From assembly GCA_031459615.1 (NCBI GenBank), contig JAVKIE010000014.1, positions 1-54,280 on the forward strand: a DNA stretch of 54,280 bases, in the 5' to 3' direction. Source of the DNA: Calidihabitans tengchongensis (lineage in GTDB: Bacteria > Sysuimicrobiota > Sysuimicrobiia > Sysuimicrobiales > Kaftiobacteriaceae). Each line of letters starts with the position of its first letter. Position 1 is the stretch's first letter. Below the pieces are notes generated by a model. It had not been told where the DNA came from. It searched no databases and saw only the letters and a program-made list of their open reading frames with translations. The position numbers were made by a program, and so were the translations under genes. Below are positions 36,516 through 45,673 of the stretch, piece by piece.

Positions 36516-37313
36516 ATGAGCAGACGCTGGCTGTGGGACGAGCGGGGAGCGGTGGGGGCGCCGCCGGCACCCTGGGCGGCTGCGACGCTGCGCCGCGACC
36601 CGTGGTGGAGGGATGTGGTCCTGATCCTGGTCGCCCTGGCGGCGTTCGTGGCCTACGCCACCTGGCGCGCCCTGATGAACGCCCACTACTACGTGCCGCC
36701 GTACATCTCGCCGTTTTACTCTCCGTGCGTGGCCGAGGCCTGCGCCCACGCCACCGCGCGGTGGATCGGCGGCTGGTGGCGGTTCACGCCGGCGTTGCTC
36801 GTCCTGTGGGTGCCGCTGGGATTCCGGGTCACCTGTTACTACGCCCGCCGGGTGTACTACCGGGCGGTGTTCTGGGCGCCGCCCGCCTGCGCGGTGCGGG
36901 ACCGCCCCGCGGTCTACACGGGGGAGACGCGGTTCCCGTGGGTCCTGCAGAACCTGCACCGCTACTTCTTCTGGCTGATCCTGCCCATCGTGGCCGTCCA
37001 CTGGTGGGACGTCACGGTGGCCTTCCGGTTCCCCGACGGGCCGGGGGTGGGCGTGGGCTCCCTGGTCATCCTGGCCGACGCCCTCCTGCTCACCCTGTAC
37101 ACCGCCTCCTGCCACGCCTGCCGGCACCTGTGCGGCGGCCACGTGGACGCCTTCAGCCGGGCCCCGCTGCGGGCCCGCCTGTGGCAGGCCGTCAGCCGCT
37201 TGAACCCCTATCACGGCCTGTTCTTCTGGCTGGCCCTGGGCATGGTGGCCCTGGCCGACCTGTACGTCTACCTGCTGTCCGTGGGCGTGCTGACCGACGT
37301 GAGGATCCTGTGA
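36516..37313 (+). CDS. Succinate dehydrogenase membrane anchor (Sdh1-type)
   Basis: 265 residues with about five hydrophobic helices. Context (directly before sdhA and sdhB), length and the motif SCHACRHLCGGH resemble the single large anchor of actinobacterial Sdh1 complexes. Several membrane histidines (LQNLHRYFFW, VAVHWWD) could ligate heme or lie by the quinone site. GGGAGG precedes the ATG; the TGA overlaps the sdhA start by one base. Family assignment is from pattern and position. Confidence 0.8.
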   Translation: MSRRWLWDERGAVGAPPAPWAAATLRRDPWWRDVVLILVALAAFVAYATWRALMNAHYYVPPYISPFYSPCVAEACAHATARWIGGWWRFTPALLVLWVPLGFRVTCYYARRVYYRAVFWAPPACAVRDRPAVYTGETRFPWVLQNLHRYFFWLILPIVAVHWWDVTVAFRFPDGPGVGVGSLVILADALLLTLYTASCHACRHLCGGHVDAFSRAPLRARLWQAVSRLNPYHGLFFWLALGMVALADLYVYLLSVGVLTDVRIL

Positions 37314-39118
37314 TGGCGCGCGAGGCGTACGAGATTCACGACTACGACGTGGTGGTGGTGGGTGCGGGCGGGGCCGGGCTGCGGGCGGCCATCGAGGCGG
37401 CCACCCAGGGCGCCCGCACGGCCCTGGTCTGCAAATCGCTGCTGGGCAAGGCCCACACGGTGATGGCCGAGGGGGGCGCGGCCGCCGCCCTGGGCAACAT
37501 CTGGCCCGAGGACAACTGGCGGGTGCACTTCCGGGACACCATGCGGGGCGGCAAGCTGCTCAACAACTGGCGCATGGTGGAGATCTTCGCCAAGGAAGCC
37601 CCCGAGAGGATCCTGGAGCTGGAGGAGTGGGGCGCGGTCTTCGATCGCACCCCCGAGGGCCTGATCTCCCAGCGGGATTTCGGCGGCCACCGCTACGCCC
37701 GCCTGTGCCATGTGGGCGACCGGACGGGGCTGGAGATCATCCGCACCCTGCAGTACCGGCTGCTGTCCCTGCCGTCGGTGGACGTCTTCATGGAGTGCAC
37801 CATCACCCGGCTGCTCACCGACGCCGGGCGCATCGCGGGGGCCTTCGGATACCGGCGGGACACGGGAGAGTTCGTGGTGTTCCGGGCGCCCGCCGTGGTC
37901 CTGGCCACGGGAGGGTTCGGGAAGGTCTGGAAGTACACGTCCATGTCCTGGGAGAGCACCGGCGACGGCATCGCTCTGGCCCTGGACGCGGGCGCCGAGC
38001 TGCTGGACATGGAGATGGTGCAGTTCCACCCCACGGGCATGGTGTGGCCGCCCGGCGCCCGGGGGATTCTGGTCACCGAGGGCGTGCGTGGGGACGGTGG
38101 GGTGCTGCTCAACGCCCAGGGGCGGCGGTTCATGTTCGACTACATCCCCGAGTTCTTCCGGGCCGAGACGGCGGAGACCGAGGAGGAGGCCGACCGGTGG
38201 TACACCGACAAGAAGCACAACCGCCGGCCTCCCGAACTGCTGCCCCGGGACGAGGTGACCCGCGCCATCTACTTTGAGGTGAAGGCCGGGCGGGGCACCC
38301 CGCACGGCGGCGTGTACCTGGACATCGCCAGCCGCCGGCCCGCGGACTATATCAAGAGGCGGCTGCCCTCCATGTACCACCAGTTCCTGCAGCTGGCCGG
38401 CATCGACATCACCCGCCAGCCCATGGAGGTGTACCCCACCTGCCATTACGCCATGGGAGGGGTGCGCGTGGACGCCGAGACGGCGGCGGCCACCCTCCCC
38501 GGCCTGTTCGCCGCCGGGGAGATCGCCGGCGGCCTGCACGGGGCCAACCGGCTGGGGGGCAACTCGCTGACGGACCTGCTGGTCTTCGGCCGGCGCGCCG
38601 GGCTGTACGCCGCGCGGTACGCCGGCACCTCCGGCACGTCCCCCACCGTCAGCCGGGACCAGCTGGACGACGCGGCGGCCGAGCTGCTGCGGCCCTTTGA
38701 GGCCCGCGGGGAAGAGAGCCCCTTTGACCTGCAGGCGGCCCTGCAGGAGGTCATGCAGGACCACGTGGGCATCTTCCGGGACGAGGCGGGGATGCGCACG
38801 GCCCTCGACAAGATTGCCGCGCTGCGCGAGCGGGCGGCGCGGATGCGGGTCTCGGGGGGCCGTCAGTACAACCCCGGCTGGCACGCCGCCCGCGACGTCT
38901 ACTCGATGCTGTCGGTGGCCGAGGCGGTCACGCTGTCGGCCCTGGAGCGGCGGGAAACCCGCGGCGGCCACAGCCGCACCGACTACCCCCAGGCCGACCC
39001 CGAGCTGGGGCGGGTGAACATCGTGGTGGCCCGCCGCAACGGCGCGCTGCTCCTGCGCCGCCAGCCCATCCCGCCCCTGCCCGACGACCTGCGGGCGATT
39101 CTGGAGGAGACGCGATGA
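37313..39118 (+). CDS. sdhA: Succinate dehydrogenase / fumarate reductase flavoprotein
   Basis: 601 residues. FAD-binding GAGGAGLRAAIEAA; the flavin-attachment histidine is at about 48 in KAHTVMAEGG (usually SHTVAAQGG). Active-site pieces FHPTGM, EVYPTCHYAMGGV and HGANRLGGNSL are present. It oxidises succinate to fumarate, passing electrons to SdhB. It overlaps both neighbours (TGATG with the anchor, ATGA with sdhB). The long frame starting at 36533 is an anchor-gene shadow. Confidence 0.95.
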   Translation: MAREAYEIHDYDVVVVGAGGAGLRAAIEAATQGARTALVCKSLLGKAHTVMAEGGAAAALGNIWPEDNWRVHFRDTMRGGKLLNNWRMVEIFAKEAPERILELEEWGAVFDRTPEGLISQRDFGGHRYARLCHVGDRTGLEIIRTLQYRLLSLPSVDVFMECTITRLLTDAGRIAGAFGYRRDTGEFVVFRAPAVVLATGGFGKVWKYTSMSWESTGDGIALALDAGAELLDMEMVQFHPTGMVWPPGARGILVTEGVRGDGGVLLNAQGRRFMFDYIPEFFRAETAETEEEADRWYTDKKHNRRPPELLPRDEVTRAIYFEVKAGRGTPHGGVYLDIASRRPADYIKRRLPSMYHQFLQLAGIDITRQPMEVYPTCHYAMGGVRVDAETAAATLPGLFAAGEIAGGLHGANRLGGNSLTDLLVFGRRAGLYAARYAGTSGTSPTVSRDQLDDAAAELLRPFEARGEESPFDLQAALQEVMQDHVGIFRDEAGMRTALDKIAALRERAARMRVSGGRQYNPGWHAARDVYSMLSVAEAVTLSALERRETRGGHSRTDYPQADPELGRVNIVVARRNGALLLRRQPIPPLPDDLRAILEETR

Positions 39119-39873
39119 ACGCACAGAGGGAGGTTACCCTGCGCATCTGGCGCGGCACCGCCTCCGGCGGGGAGTTCCGCGACTACCGCGTGCGGCCCGT
39201 CGAAGGTATGGTGGTCCTGGACGCGGTGCGGACGGTGCAGGCCGAGCAGGCCCCCGACCTGGCGGTGCGGTGGAACTGCAAGGCGGGCAAGTGCGGCTCC
39301 TGTTCGGCCGAGGTGAACGGCCACCCGCGCCTGATGTGCATGACCCGCCTGACCGAGGTGGTCCGGGACGGCGAGCCGGTCACCGTGGCCCCCCTGCGCG
39401 CGTTTCCCGTCATCAAGGACCTGGTCACCGACGTCTCCTGGAACTTCGAGGTGGCCCGTACCATCCCGCCCTTTCAGCCCGCGCCCCCCGGCCCCGACGG
39501 GAAGAGGCGCATGTACCAGCACGAGGTGGAACGGGTCCAGGAGTTCCGCAAGTGCATCGAGTGCTTCCTGTGCCAGGACGTCTGCCACGTGATCCGCGAC
39601 CACCCGGAGAACACGGCGGTGTTCGCCGGCCCGCGGTTTCTGGTGCTCCTGGCGGCCTACGAGATGCACCCCCTGGACACCGCCGACCGGACCGCCTTCG
39701 TCCGGTCCCGGGCGGGGGTGGGGTTCTGCAACATCACCCGCTGCTGCACCGAGGTGTGCCCGGAGAACATCCGCATCACCGACAACGCCATCATCCCGCT
39801 GAAGGAGCGTGTCGTCGACCGCCACTACGACCCGCTGCTGTGGCTGTGGCGGAGGCTGACCGGACGAGCCTGA
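39115..39873 (+). CDS. sdhB: Succinate dehydrogenase iron-sulfur subunit
   Basis: 252 residues. N-terminal 2Fe-2S ferredoxin domain with CKAGKCGSC and a fourth cysteine in RLMCMTR. C-terminal clusters CIECFLCQDVC and CNITRCCTEVCPENI follow. ITDNAIIPLKERVVDRHYDP matches the Sdh1-type C-terminus. Overlaps sdhA by four bases; last gene of the plus-strand TCA group. Confidence 0.95.
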   Translation: MNAQREVTLRIWRGTASGGEFRDYRVRPVEGMVVLDAVRTVQAEQAPDLAVRWNCKAGKCGSCSAEVNGHPRLMCMTRLTEVVRDGEPVTVAPLRAFPVIKDLVTDVSWNFEVARTIPPFQPAPPGPDGKRRMYQHEVERVQEFRKCIECFLCQDVCHVIRDHPENTAVFAGPRFLVLLAAYEMHPLDTADRTAFVRSRAGVGFCNITRCCTEVCPENIRITDNAIIPLKERVVDRHYDPLLWLWRRLTGRA

Positions 39874-39938
39874 CGGAGCCCCTCCGGCCGGCCGCGGCAG
39901 ACGGCGGGGGATGTCGGCCGGGCAGACGCCCCCAGGCG

Positions 39939-40511
39939 CTACGCCCGGCGCTGCCAGAGGACGTCCGCCCGACGGGCGGCCCGGTTGGCCTCGCGCGCCA
40001 GGACGAACAGCAGGTCCGACAGGCGGTTGAGGTACTGCAGCACCTCGGGCCGCACCGGCTCGGCCCGCGCCAGCGCCACCACCCGGCGCTCGGCCCGCCG
40101 GCACACGGCCCGCGCCACGTGCAGCGACGCCGCGAGAGGGGTTCCCCCCGGCAGGACGAACGCGCGCAGGGGCGCCAGGCGGTCCTGGTACCGGTCGATG
40201 GCGCGCTCCAGGGCGGCCACGTCCTCGGCGCGCACGCCCGCCGGTGGGATGTGCGTCGGCGGGGTGGCCAGCTCGGCCCCCAGGTCGAACAGCCGATGCT
40301 GGATCTCGCCCAGCAGGGCGGTCACCTCCCGCGCCCGGGCCAGGGCGCGCACGGCACCCAGGTGGGCGTTCAGCTCGTCCACGGCACCGTAGGCCTCCAC
40401 CCGCGGGTGGTCCTTGGGCACCCGGCGCCCGCCGATGAGCCCGGTCTCGCCGGCATCGCCGGCACGGGTGTAGATCCGGGGGCCCGCGGCCCGCCGGGGC
40501 GTCCGCGTCAC
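39939..40511 (-). CDS. Cob(I)alamin adenosyltransferase, PduO type
   Basis: 190 residues. Contains the ATP-binding N-terminal signature TRAGDAGETGLIGGRRVPKD, the AYGAVDELNAHLG block, CRRAERRVVAL and YLNRLSDLLFVLAR. It makes adenosylcobalamin for B12-dependent enzymes. GTG start overlapping the peptidase stop by four bases, so it is coupled to that gene; no B12 genes are nearby. Confidence 0.93.
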   Translation of the reverse strand: MTRTPRRAAGPRIYTRAGDAGETGLIGGRRVPKDHPRVEAYGAVDELNAHLGAVRALARAREVTALLGEIQHRLFDLGAELATPPTHIPPAGVRAEDVAALERAIDRYQDRLAPLRAFVLPGGTPLAASLHVARAVCRRAERRVVALARAEPVRPEVLQYLNRLSDLLFVLAREANRAARRADVLWQRRA

Positions 40512-42517
40512 CGGCTCTCTCCGGCGGCCACCGCCGCCGGCGGGGCGGGCTGCGCGAGGTGCTCGGTGAACCAGCGCACGATCCACCGCAGCCGCTCCAC
40601 CCGGTGGGTGGGACGGCCGGTGCGGGACAGATCGTGGCTGGCGTCGGGAAACCGCACGAACACCACGCGGCGGCGCAACTTCATCAGGGCCGCAAACAGC
40701 TGCTCGGCCTCGCCGATGGGACAGCGCAGGTCCTGCTCGCCGTGCAGGATCAGCAGCGGCGTGGTGATCCGGGCCACGTAGGCCAGAGGCGACCGCTCCC
40801 AGTACCAGGTGGGCGCCTCCCACGGGTCGCCGGGAAACTCCCAGAAGCCCTTCATGTAGGCCAGGTCGCTGGTGCCCCACTGGCTGAGGTGGTTGCTGAT
40901 GGAGCGCATCGTCACCGCCGCCTTGAAGCGGTCGGTGTGGCCGATGATCCACGTGGTCATGTAGCCCCCGTAGCTGCCGCCGGCCACGCCCAGCCGGTCG
41001 GGGTCCAGGGACGAAAACCGCTGGAGGGCGGCGTCCAGCGCCGCCATGAGATCCTCGTAATCCTTGCCGCCCCAGTCGTGGCGCGTGGCGGCCGTGACGG
41101 CCTGCCCGTAGCCCTGGCTGCCGCGGGGGTTGGTGTAGACCACGGCGAAGCCGGAAGCCGCCAGGACCTGAAATTCGTGGACGAACGCCTCCCCGTACGC
41201 TCCGTGGGGGCCTCCGTGCACCTGCAGGACGGTGGGGTGGCGGCCCTCCTGCCGGCCGGGCGGCAGCAGCACCCACCCCTCCACCGGCCACCCGTCGGCC
41301 CCCGGGCAGACAAACCGCTGCGGCTCCGCCAGGGTCAGTTCGGACAGCAGGGCGTGGTTCACCGACGTCAGGCGGCGCATTCCGCCGTCGGCCAGGTCCA
41401 CCCGCCACAGGTCCCCGGGGGTCAGCGGGTCGCTGGCCGCCACCACCGCCGCCGCCCGGTCGGGATCCACCGACAGGCCGTAGATCTCCTGGCGGCCCGC
41501 GGTGACCGCCCGCACCGAGCCGGTGGCCGCATCCACCTCCCCGATCTGGGTGGTGCCGCCGTCGGCAATGAGCACCACCAGGCGCCGCCCGTCGGCCGTC
41601 CAGGCCGGGCCGCCGATCCGCGGATGCGCCCGCATGTCGGTGATGATGTGGTGGCCCAGGCTGCGGTCGTAGTGGCGGGTGAGGTGGACCGGTTCGCCGC
41701 CGGCCGCCGGCACGACCCACAGCCCGATGTTGGTGGCGCCCATGGCCGCGTTGTCGTGGCCATAGTAGGCGATCCGGGTGCCGTCGGGAGACCAGGACGG
41801 GAACTGGCAGGGGCCCACCGACCGGGTCAGCCGGCGCGGGGAGCCGCCGTCGGCGGGCACCACCCACACGTCGGTCACGTTGGTGACGTCGGCGTCCGGA
41901 TCCCGGTTGGCGACGAACGCCAGGTGGCGGCCGTCGGGAGACCACGCCGGGTCCGCGTGATCGTAGTCCCCGTCGGTCACCTGTCGGGGTTCCCCGCCGG
42001 CCAGCGCCACGATGAAGATGTGGCGGTACCGGCCATCCCACAGTCCCTCCCCGTCGGCCTTGTACCGGATGCGGGTGATGACCCGCACGTCGCTGGCGGG
42101 CTCCTTGTGGGGGGGCTTGCCCCCACAGGCCAGGAGGCGGCCGTCGGGAGACCAGCTCGCCTCCGAGGGCGCGTATGCGGGCGGAACCAGCAGCCGCGCC
42201 TCCCCGCCGTCGGCGGGGATGACGTACAGACCCCGCACCCGCCGTCCCCCGGCCGGGGCATCGCGATCGGACAGGAACGCGATCCACCGGCCGTCCGGAG
42301 ACCAGCGGGGCAGGGTGTCCCGGTGCGCGCCGGTGGTGAACTGGCGCATCTCCCCGCCGTCCGCGGGCACCACCCACAGGTGCGACCGGTAGGTGTCGGC
42401 CTCCCGGTCCACCACCGTCACCACGCAGACCACCCGGCGTCCGTCCGGGCTCACCTGGGGGTCGCTGATCCATCGCAGGGCCAGCAGGTCCTCGATGGTG
42501 ATCGTCCGTCCCGTCAT
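40508..42517 (-). CDS. S9 family serine peptidase (acyl-aminoacyl / dipeptidyl type)
   Basis: 669 residues. An N-terminal beta-propeller with repeated WSPDGR motifs (WSPDGRWIAF, WSPDGRLLAC, WSPDGRHLAF) precedes an alpha/beta-hydrolase domain (about 420-669). Catalytic triad: S515 in GGSYGGY, D596 in HGEQDLRCP and H628 in DASHDLSR. No signal peptide, so it likely trims short peptides in the cytoplasm. GGAGGAGG precedes the ATG at 42517. Confidence 0.94.
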   Translation of the reverse strand: MTGRTITIEDLLALRWISDPQVSPDGRRVVCVVTVVDREADTYRSHLWVVPADGGEMRQFTTGAHRDTLPRWSPDGRWIAFLSDRDAPAGGRRVRGLYVIPADGGEARLLVPPAYAPSEASWSPDGRLLACGGKPPHKEPASDVRVITRIRYKADGEGLWDGRYRHIFIVALAGGEPRQVTDGDYDHADPAWSPDGRHLAFVANRDPDADVTNVTDVWVVPADGGSPRRLTRSVGPCQFPSWSPDGTRIAYYGHDNAAMGATNIGLWVVPAAGGEPVHLTRHYDRSLGHHIITDMRAHPRIGGPAWTADGRRLVVLIADGGTTQIGEVDAATGSVRAVTAGRQEIYGLSVDPDRAAAVVAASDPLTPGDLWRVDLADGGMRRLTSVNHALLSELTLAEPQRFVCPGADGWPVEGWVLLPPGRQEGRHPTVLQVHGGPHGAYGEAFVHEFQVLAASGFAVVYTNPRGSQGYGQAVTAATRHDWGGKDYEDLMAALDAALQRFSSLDPDRLGVAGGSYGGYMTTWIIGHTDRFKAAVTMRSISNHLSQWGTSDLAYMKGFWEFPGDPWEAPTWYWERSPLAYVARITTPLLILHGEQDLRCPIGEAEQLFAALMKLRRRVVFVRFPDASHDLSRTGRPTHRVERLRWIVRWFTEHLAQPAPPAAVAAGESR

Positions 42518-42548
42518 CGGCCTCCTCCGCGCACAGCGATGCCTCCGC

Positions 42549-43286
42549 CTACCGTCCGTAAGCCAGCCGCTCCGCCAGGATGGGCGGCAGGCCGGCGGCC
42601 CGCATCTTCTGCTGGGTGCGGGCCAGGGGATACGCCAGGCGGACCACAAGCACCTCCCGGGCGTCGGTGTCCAGCCACAGGTAGGCGGCCCGGGGGTCGC
42701 CGTCCCGCGGCTGGCCGACGCTGCCGACGTTGATGATGTACCGGCGGTCCGGGCGCAGCCGCACCGGCCTCCCGGGCAGCAGCGGCTCGGCCGTCACCGC
42801 CTCGCCGGCCTCGGTGAACACCGCCGGGATGTGGGTGTGCCCCACCAGACACAGCTCGAAGGGGGCCGCCCGAAAACTGGCCCGGGCCGTCTCCGCGTCC
42901 AGAATGTACTCTTCGATGGGATCGCGCGCGCTGCCGTGCACGCACAGGATCCCGTCCAGGGTCAAGCGGTGGGGCAGCCCCTGCAGGTAGGACCGCACCG
43001 CGTCGGTCAGCTGGCGGCGGGTCCACAGGGCCGCCTCGTAGGCATAGGGGTTGAAGCGGGCGGCCAGGGTGTCCTGAGGGTCCACCACCGCGGCGTCGTG
43101 GTTGCCGAGGACCGCTCCCCGTAGCAGCGGGCGCAGCCGCGTCACGCAGGCGACCGGGTCCGGACCGTAGCCCACGAAGTCTCCCAGGCACAGGACCGCG
43201 TCCGGGCGGCGCGCGGTCAGGTCGGCCAGGACCACCTCCAGCGCCTCCAGGTTGGCGTGGACGTCAGACAGGACGGCGTAGCGCAT
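42549..43286 (-). CDS. Metallophosphoesterase (calcineurin-like)
   Basis: 245 residues. All metal motifs are in order: SDVHAN, GDFVGYGP, GNHD, VHGS and GHTHIP. The short form with these motifs is common among bacterial phosphodiesterases of the YfcE/serine-threonine phosphatase-like group. Substrate unknown. Divergent from the MFS gene. Confidence 0.9.
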   Translation of the reverse strand: MRYAVLSDVHANLEALEVVLADLTARRPDAVLCLGDFVGYGPDPVACVTRLRPLLRGAVLGNHDAAVVDPQDTLAARFNPYAYEAALWTRRQLTDAVRSYLQGLPHRLTLDGILCVHGSARDPIEEYILDAETARASFRAAPFELCLVGHTHIPAVFTEAGEAVTAEPLLPGRPVRLRPDRRYIINVGSVGQPRDGDPRAAYLWLDTDAREVLVVRLAYPLARTQQKMRAAGLPPILAERLAYGR

Positions 43287-43384
43287 CCCGAGGTCGGAAG
43301 GGACCGCTTCCTCCAGTTCGGGGCGGGCGCGGGCGGCTCCTGTGCCAGGAGGCCCGGCGCCGACACCGAACTCCCTGGAGGTTG

Positions 43385-44605
43385 ATGGACGTCCTCCGGC
43401 GCTGGTTGCGAGTCCCCCTGCCTCCCCGGACCCGCGCCGTCGTTCGCCTCGACATGGCGGCGGCGTTCCTGTACGGCGCGTTCGCCGGGCTCACGCAGCC
43501 GTTCATCCCGGTGATGGGCGTCCGGCTGGGCGCCACCCCGCTTCAGGTCTCCCTGCTGGTCGCGGCGCCGGCGGTGGTGTTCCTGCTGTCCTTCTGGGTG
43601 GTGAACGCCGTCCGCCCCGTGCACCCGGTCCGGCTCGTCATGGGGCCGGCGCTGGCCGGGCGGGCGCTGTTCCTGCTGATGCCGCTGGTCCGGTCCCCGC
43701 GGGCCTACGTGCTGCTGGTCATCCTGTACCACGCGGTAAACTCGGTCAACCCGCTGGGCTACGCCCAGGTCATGCGGACGGTCTATCCCGATGACGCCCG
43801 GGGCCGCATCATGGCCCTGGTCAAGGTGGTGATGGCGGCGGCGTGGGTCGCGGGATCGCTGGTGGGCGGGTCGCTGATGCAGCGGCTGCCTTTCCAGTGG
43901 GTGTTCGCCGCCGCCGGGATCCTCGGCATGGCCAGCGCGGTGGTGTTCGGCCGCATCCGCCTTCCCCGGCCGGCGGAGCACCCCGAGCACATTCCCCCCG
44001 GTGCCGCCGCGCGGGTGCTGCGGGACGATCCCGGCTACCGCCGGTTCCTGCTGGCCTTCTTCGTGTTCGGGTTCGGCGGGTGGCTGACCGGGCCGGCGGT
44101 CCCCCTGCTGCTGGTGCGGGACCTGCGGGCCTCCAACCTGCAGGTGGGCCTGCTGGGCGCGGTGACCTCGGCCACCTGGGTGCTGTCGTTCTACTCCTGG
44201 GGCCGGATGATCGACCGGCGCACGGCCACCGGCGCCCTGAAGGTCGTTTTCACCATCGGAACCCTGACGCCGCTGATCTACCTGGTGGCTCCCAATCCCT
44301 GGGTGGTCCTGCTGGCGGGGATCACCGATGGCCTGGCCTCGGCCGGCATCGACCTGGGGTGGCTGGCCGCCGTCCTCCACTACGCGCCGCCCGGCCGGGT
44401 GCTGCTGTACACCACGCTGTTCAACACCCTGGTCGGCGTGCGGGCCGCGGTGGCGCCGGTCCTGGCCGGATCGCTGATCCCCCGCGTGGGGGTGCGGGCC
44501 ATCTTCGCGATCGCGGCGGCGTTCTACCTCCTGGGCACGGTGCTCATGCGCCGGGTGCCCCCTCCCCCCCAGGCGGGCCGAACCGGGCCTGCCAGTACGG
44601 GCTGA
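43385..44605 (+). CDS. MFS family transporter
   Basis: 406 residues with about 12 hydrophobic helices and the cytoplasmic-loop pattern RTVYPDDARGRIMALVKV in the first half. General major facilitator; substrate unknown. The ATG at 43385 has GGAGG five bases ahead. Its last 62 bases overlap the convergent small gene. Confidence 0.85.
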   Translation: MDVLRRWLRVPLPPRTRAVVRLDMAAAFLYGAFAGLTQPFIPVMGVRLGATPLQVSLLVAAPAVVFLLSFWVVNAVRPVHPVRLVMGPALAGRALFLLMPLVRSPRAYVLLVILYHAVNSVNPLGYAQVMRTVYPDDARGRIMALVKVVMAAAWVAGSLVGGSLMQRLPFQWVFAAAGILGMASAVVFGRIRLPRPAEHPEHIPPGAAARVLRDDPGYRRFLLAFFVFGFGGWLTGPAVPLLLVRDLRASNLQVGLLGAVTSATWVLSFYSWGRMIDRRTATGALKVVFTIGTLTPLIYLVAPNPWVVLLAGITDGLASAGIDLGWLAAVLHYAPPGRVLLYTTLFNTLVGVRAAVAPVLAGSLIPRVGVRAIFAIAAAFYLLGTVLMRRVPPPPQAGRTGPASTG

Positions 44606-44894
44606 GCAGGTCCGCCAGCTCCCGGGGAGGGCGGCGCCACAGCAGGGTCCGCTCCACCGTCTCTCCCAGCCGGCGGCGCTGGATCCGCACCCGCTGGTAA
44701 AAGCGCGCCCAGAACGCGTCTTCGGCGTCCTCCAGAAGGACCACCCGCCGGCCTTCCACGAGGACCTCCAGCCGGCAGCGTCCGCCGGAACTCACCACCC
44801 AGGCGTCCCGGCAGCCGAAGCGCCGGCGCAGCACCTCCCGCAGGTGGGCGGCCAGCCGGCGCTGCTGGGGCCAGGGGCCGCCACGGGCAGTCAT
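44544..44894 (-). CDS. Hypothetical protein, 116 residues
   Basis: Not recognised. Basic and Trp/Arg-rich, no membrane segment; predicted alpha/beta with VLVEGRRVVLLEDAED and a C-terminal PYWQARFG. Its ATG overlaps the stop of the next upstream small gene by four bases, which supports both as a coupled pair. The 3' end overlaps the convergent MFS gene by 62 bases, a reason for caution. Confidence 0.55.
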   Translation of the reverse strand: MTARGGPWPQQRRLAAHLREVLRRRFGCRDAWVVSSGGRCRLEVLVEGRRVVLLEDAEDAFWARFYQRVRIQRRRLGETVERTLLWRRPPRELADLLSPYWQARFGPPGGEGAPGA

Positions 44895-45145
44895 GAGGCC
44901 GCCAGCCGGCGGCCCAGGTCGTCCAGGAACGCCCCCAGATACGCCGCGCCGATCTGGTCGGGGTCGTCCACGTCGCGCAGGGCGGCGCGGTCCACGTCCA
45001 GGGTGGCGGCGATGTCCGCCACCATCGGCCGCAGCGTCTGGATGTACGCCTGCACGTGCTTCTGCCCGGAGCGGGTGTGGGGCACGGGAATGACAAAGCC
45101 GCGCCGGCGGTCTCCCGCCGGCAGTCGCCGTTCCGCCCGCACCAT
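44891..45145 (-). CDS. Hypothetical protein, 84 residues
   Basis: Not recognised. Basic N-terminus (VRAERRLPAGDRRRGFVIPVP) and an acidic amphipathic C-terminus (DVDRAALRDVDDPDQIGAAYLGAFLDDLGRR). The ATG at 45145 is preferred to the GTG at 45154 because GGGGGTGA then has proper spacing. Coupled to the 116-residue gene and 31 bases after the YbaK-like gene. Confidence 0.55.
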   Translation of the reverse strand: MVRAERRLPAGDRRRGFVIPVPHTRSGQKHVQAYIQTLRPMVADIAATLDVDRAALRDVDDPDQIGAAYLGAFLDDLGRRLAAS

Positions 45146-45176
45146 CGCGCTCACCCCCTCGGTGCGGCCCCGGCCG

Positions 45177-45647
45177 TCAGGGCTTGAGGGAGAAGTCGGC
45201 CACCTGCGGGGACGCCAGCCGGGCGAAGTCCGCGTAGGCGATCTTCATGGTCTCCCGGTGGGTGCCGGCGTTGAAGACGATGTAGGGATCTTCGGTGAGC
45301 TGGCGGTCCACCACCACCGGCACGTTGTACAGGTTGCCGAACGGCGGCATGGCGCCCACCTCGCAGTCGGGGAAGACGTGGGCGAACTCCTGCTCCCGGG
45401 CCAGACGCGCCTCCCGGGCTCCCAGGGCGGCCTTCAGGCGGGCGAAGTCCACCCGGTTGGGCGCCGGCAGGACCAGGGCCACCAGGGATCCGTCCACCAT
45501 GGCCATGACCACCTTGGCCACCAGGCGGCCGGGCACATGTTGCACCGCCGCCACCTCCTGGGCGGTGTAAACCTCCGGGTGGGTGGAGAGCTCGTAGCGG
45601 ACGCCGTTCTCCCGGAAGTACTGCTCCAGGCGCTCGCGGCACGTCAT
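45177..45647 (-). CDS. YbaK/ProX-like aminoacyl-tRNA deacylase
   Basis: 156 residues of the YbaK/prolyl-tRNA-synthetase-associated domain fold. Typical features are the N-terminal helix, YTAQEVAAVQHVPGRLVAKVVMA and the GAMPPFGNLYNVPVVVD segment. Family members hydrolyse mischarged tRNA (for example Cys- or Ala-tRNA-Pro). Specificity is not assignable. GGAGGTGA precedes the ATG. Confidence 0.85.
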   Translation of the reverse strand: MTCRERLEQYFRENGVRYELSTHPEVYTAQEVAAVQHVPGRLVAKVVMAMVDGSLVALVLPAPNRVDFARLKAALGAREARLAREQEFAHVFPDCEVGAMPPFGNLYNVPVVVDRQLTEDPYIVFNAGTHRETMKIAYADFARLASPQVADFSLKP

Positions 45648-45673
45648 CGCCGTCACCTCCCCGCCACCGTGTC

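Noticed and set aside
36533..39118. Longer frame for the succinate dehydrogenase flavoprotein
   Set aside because: The first 260 codons overlap the membrane-anchor gene in another frame; homology starts at 37313.
39939..42473. Single frame apparently fusing an unknown repeat protein to the cobalamin adenosyltransferase
   Set aside because: The upstream part is an out-of-frame shadow of the S9 peptidase; the true start is the GTG at 40511.
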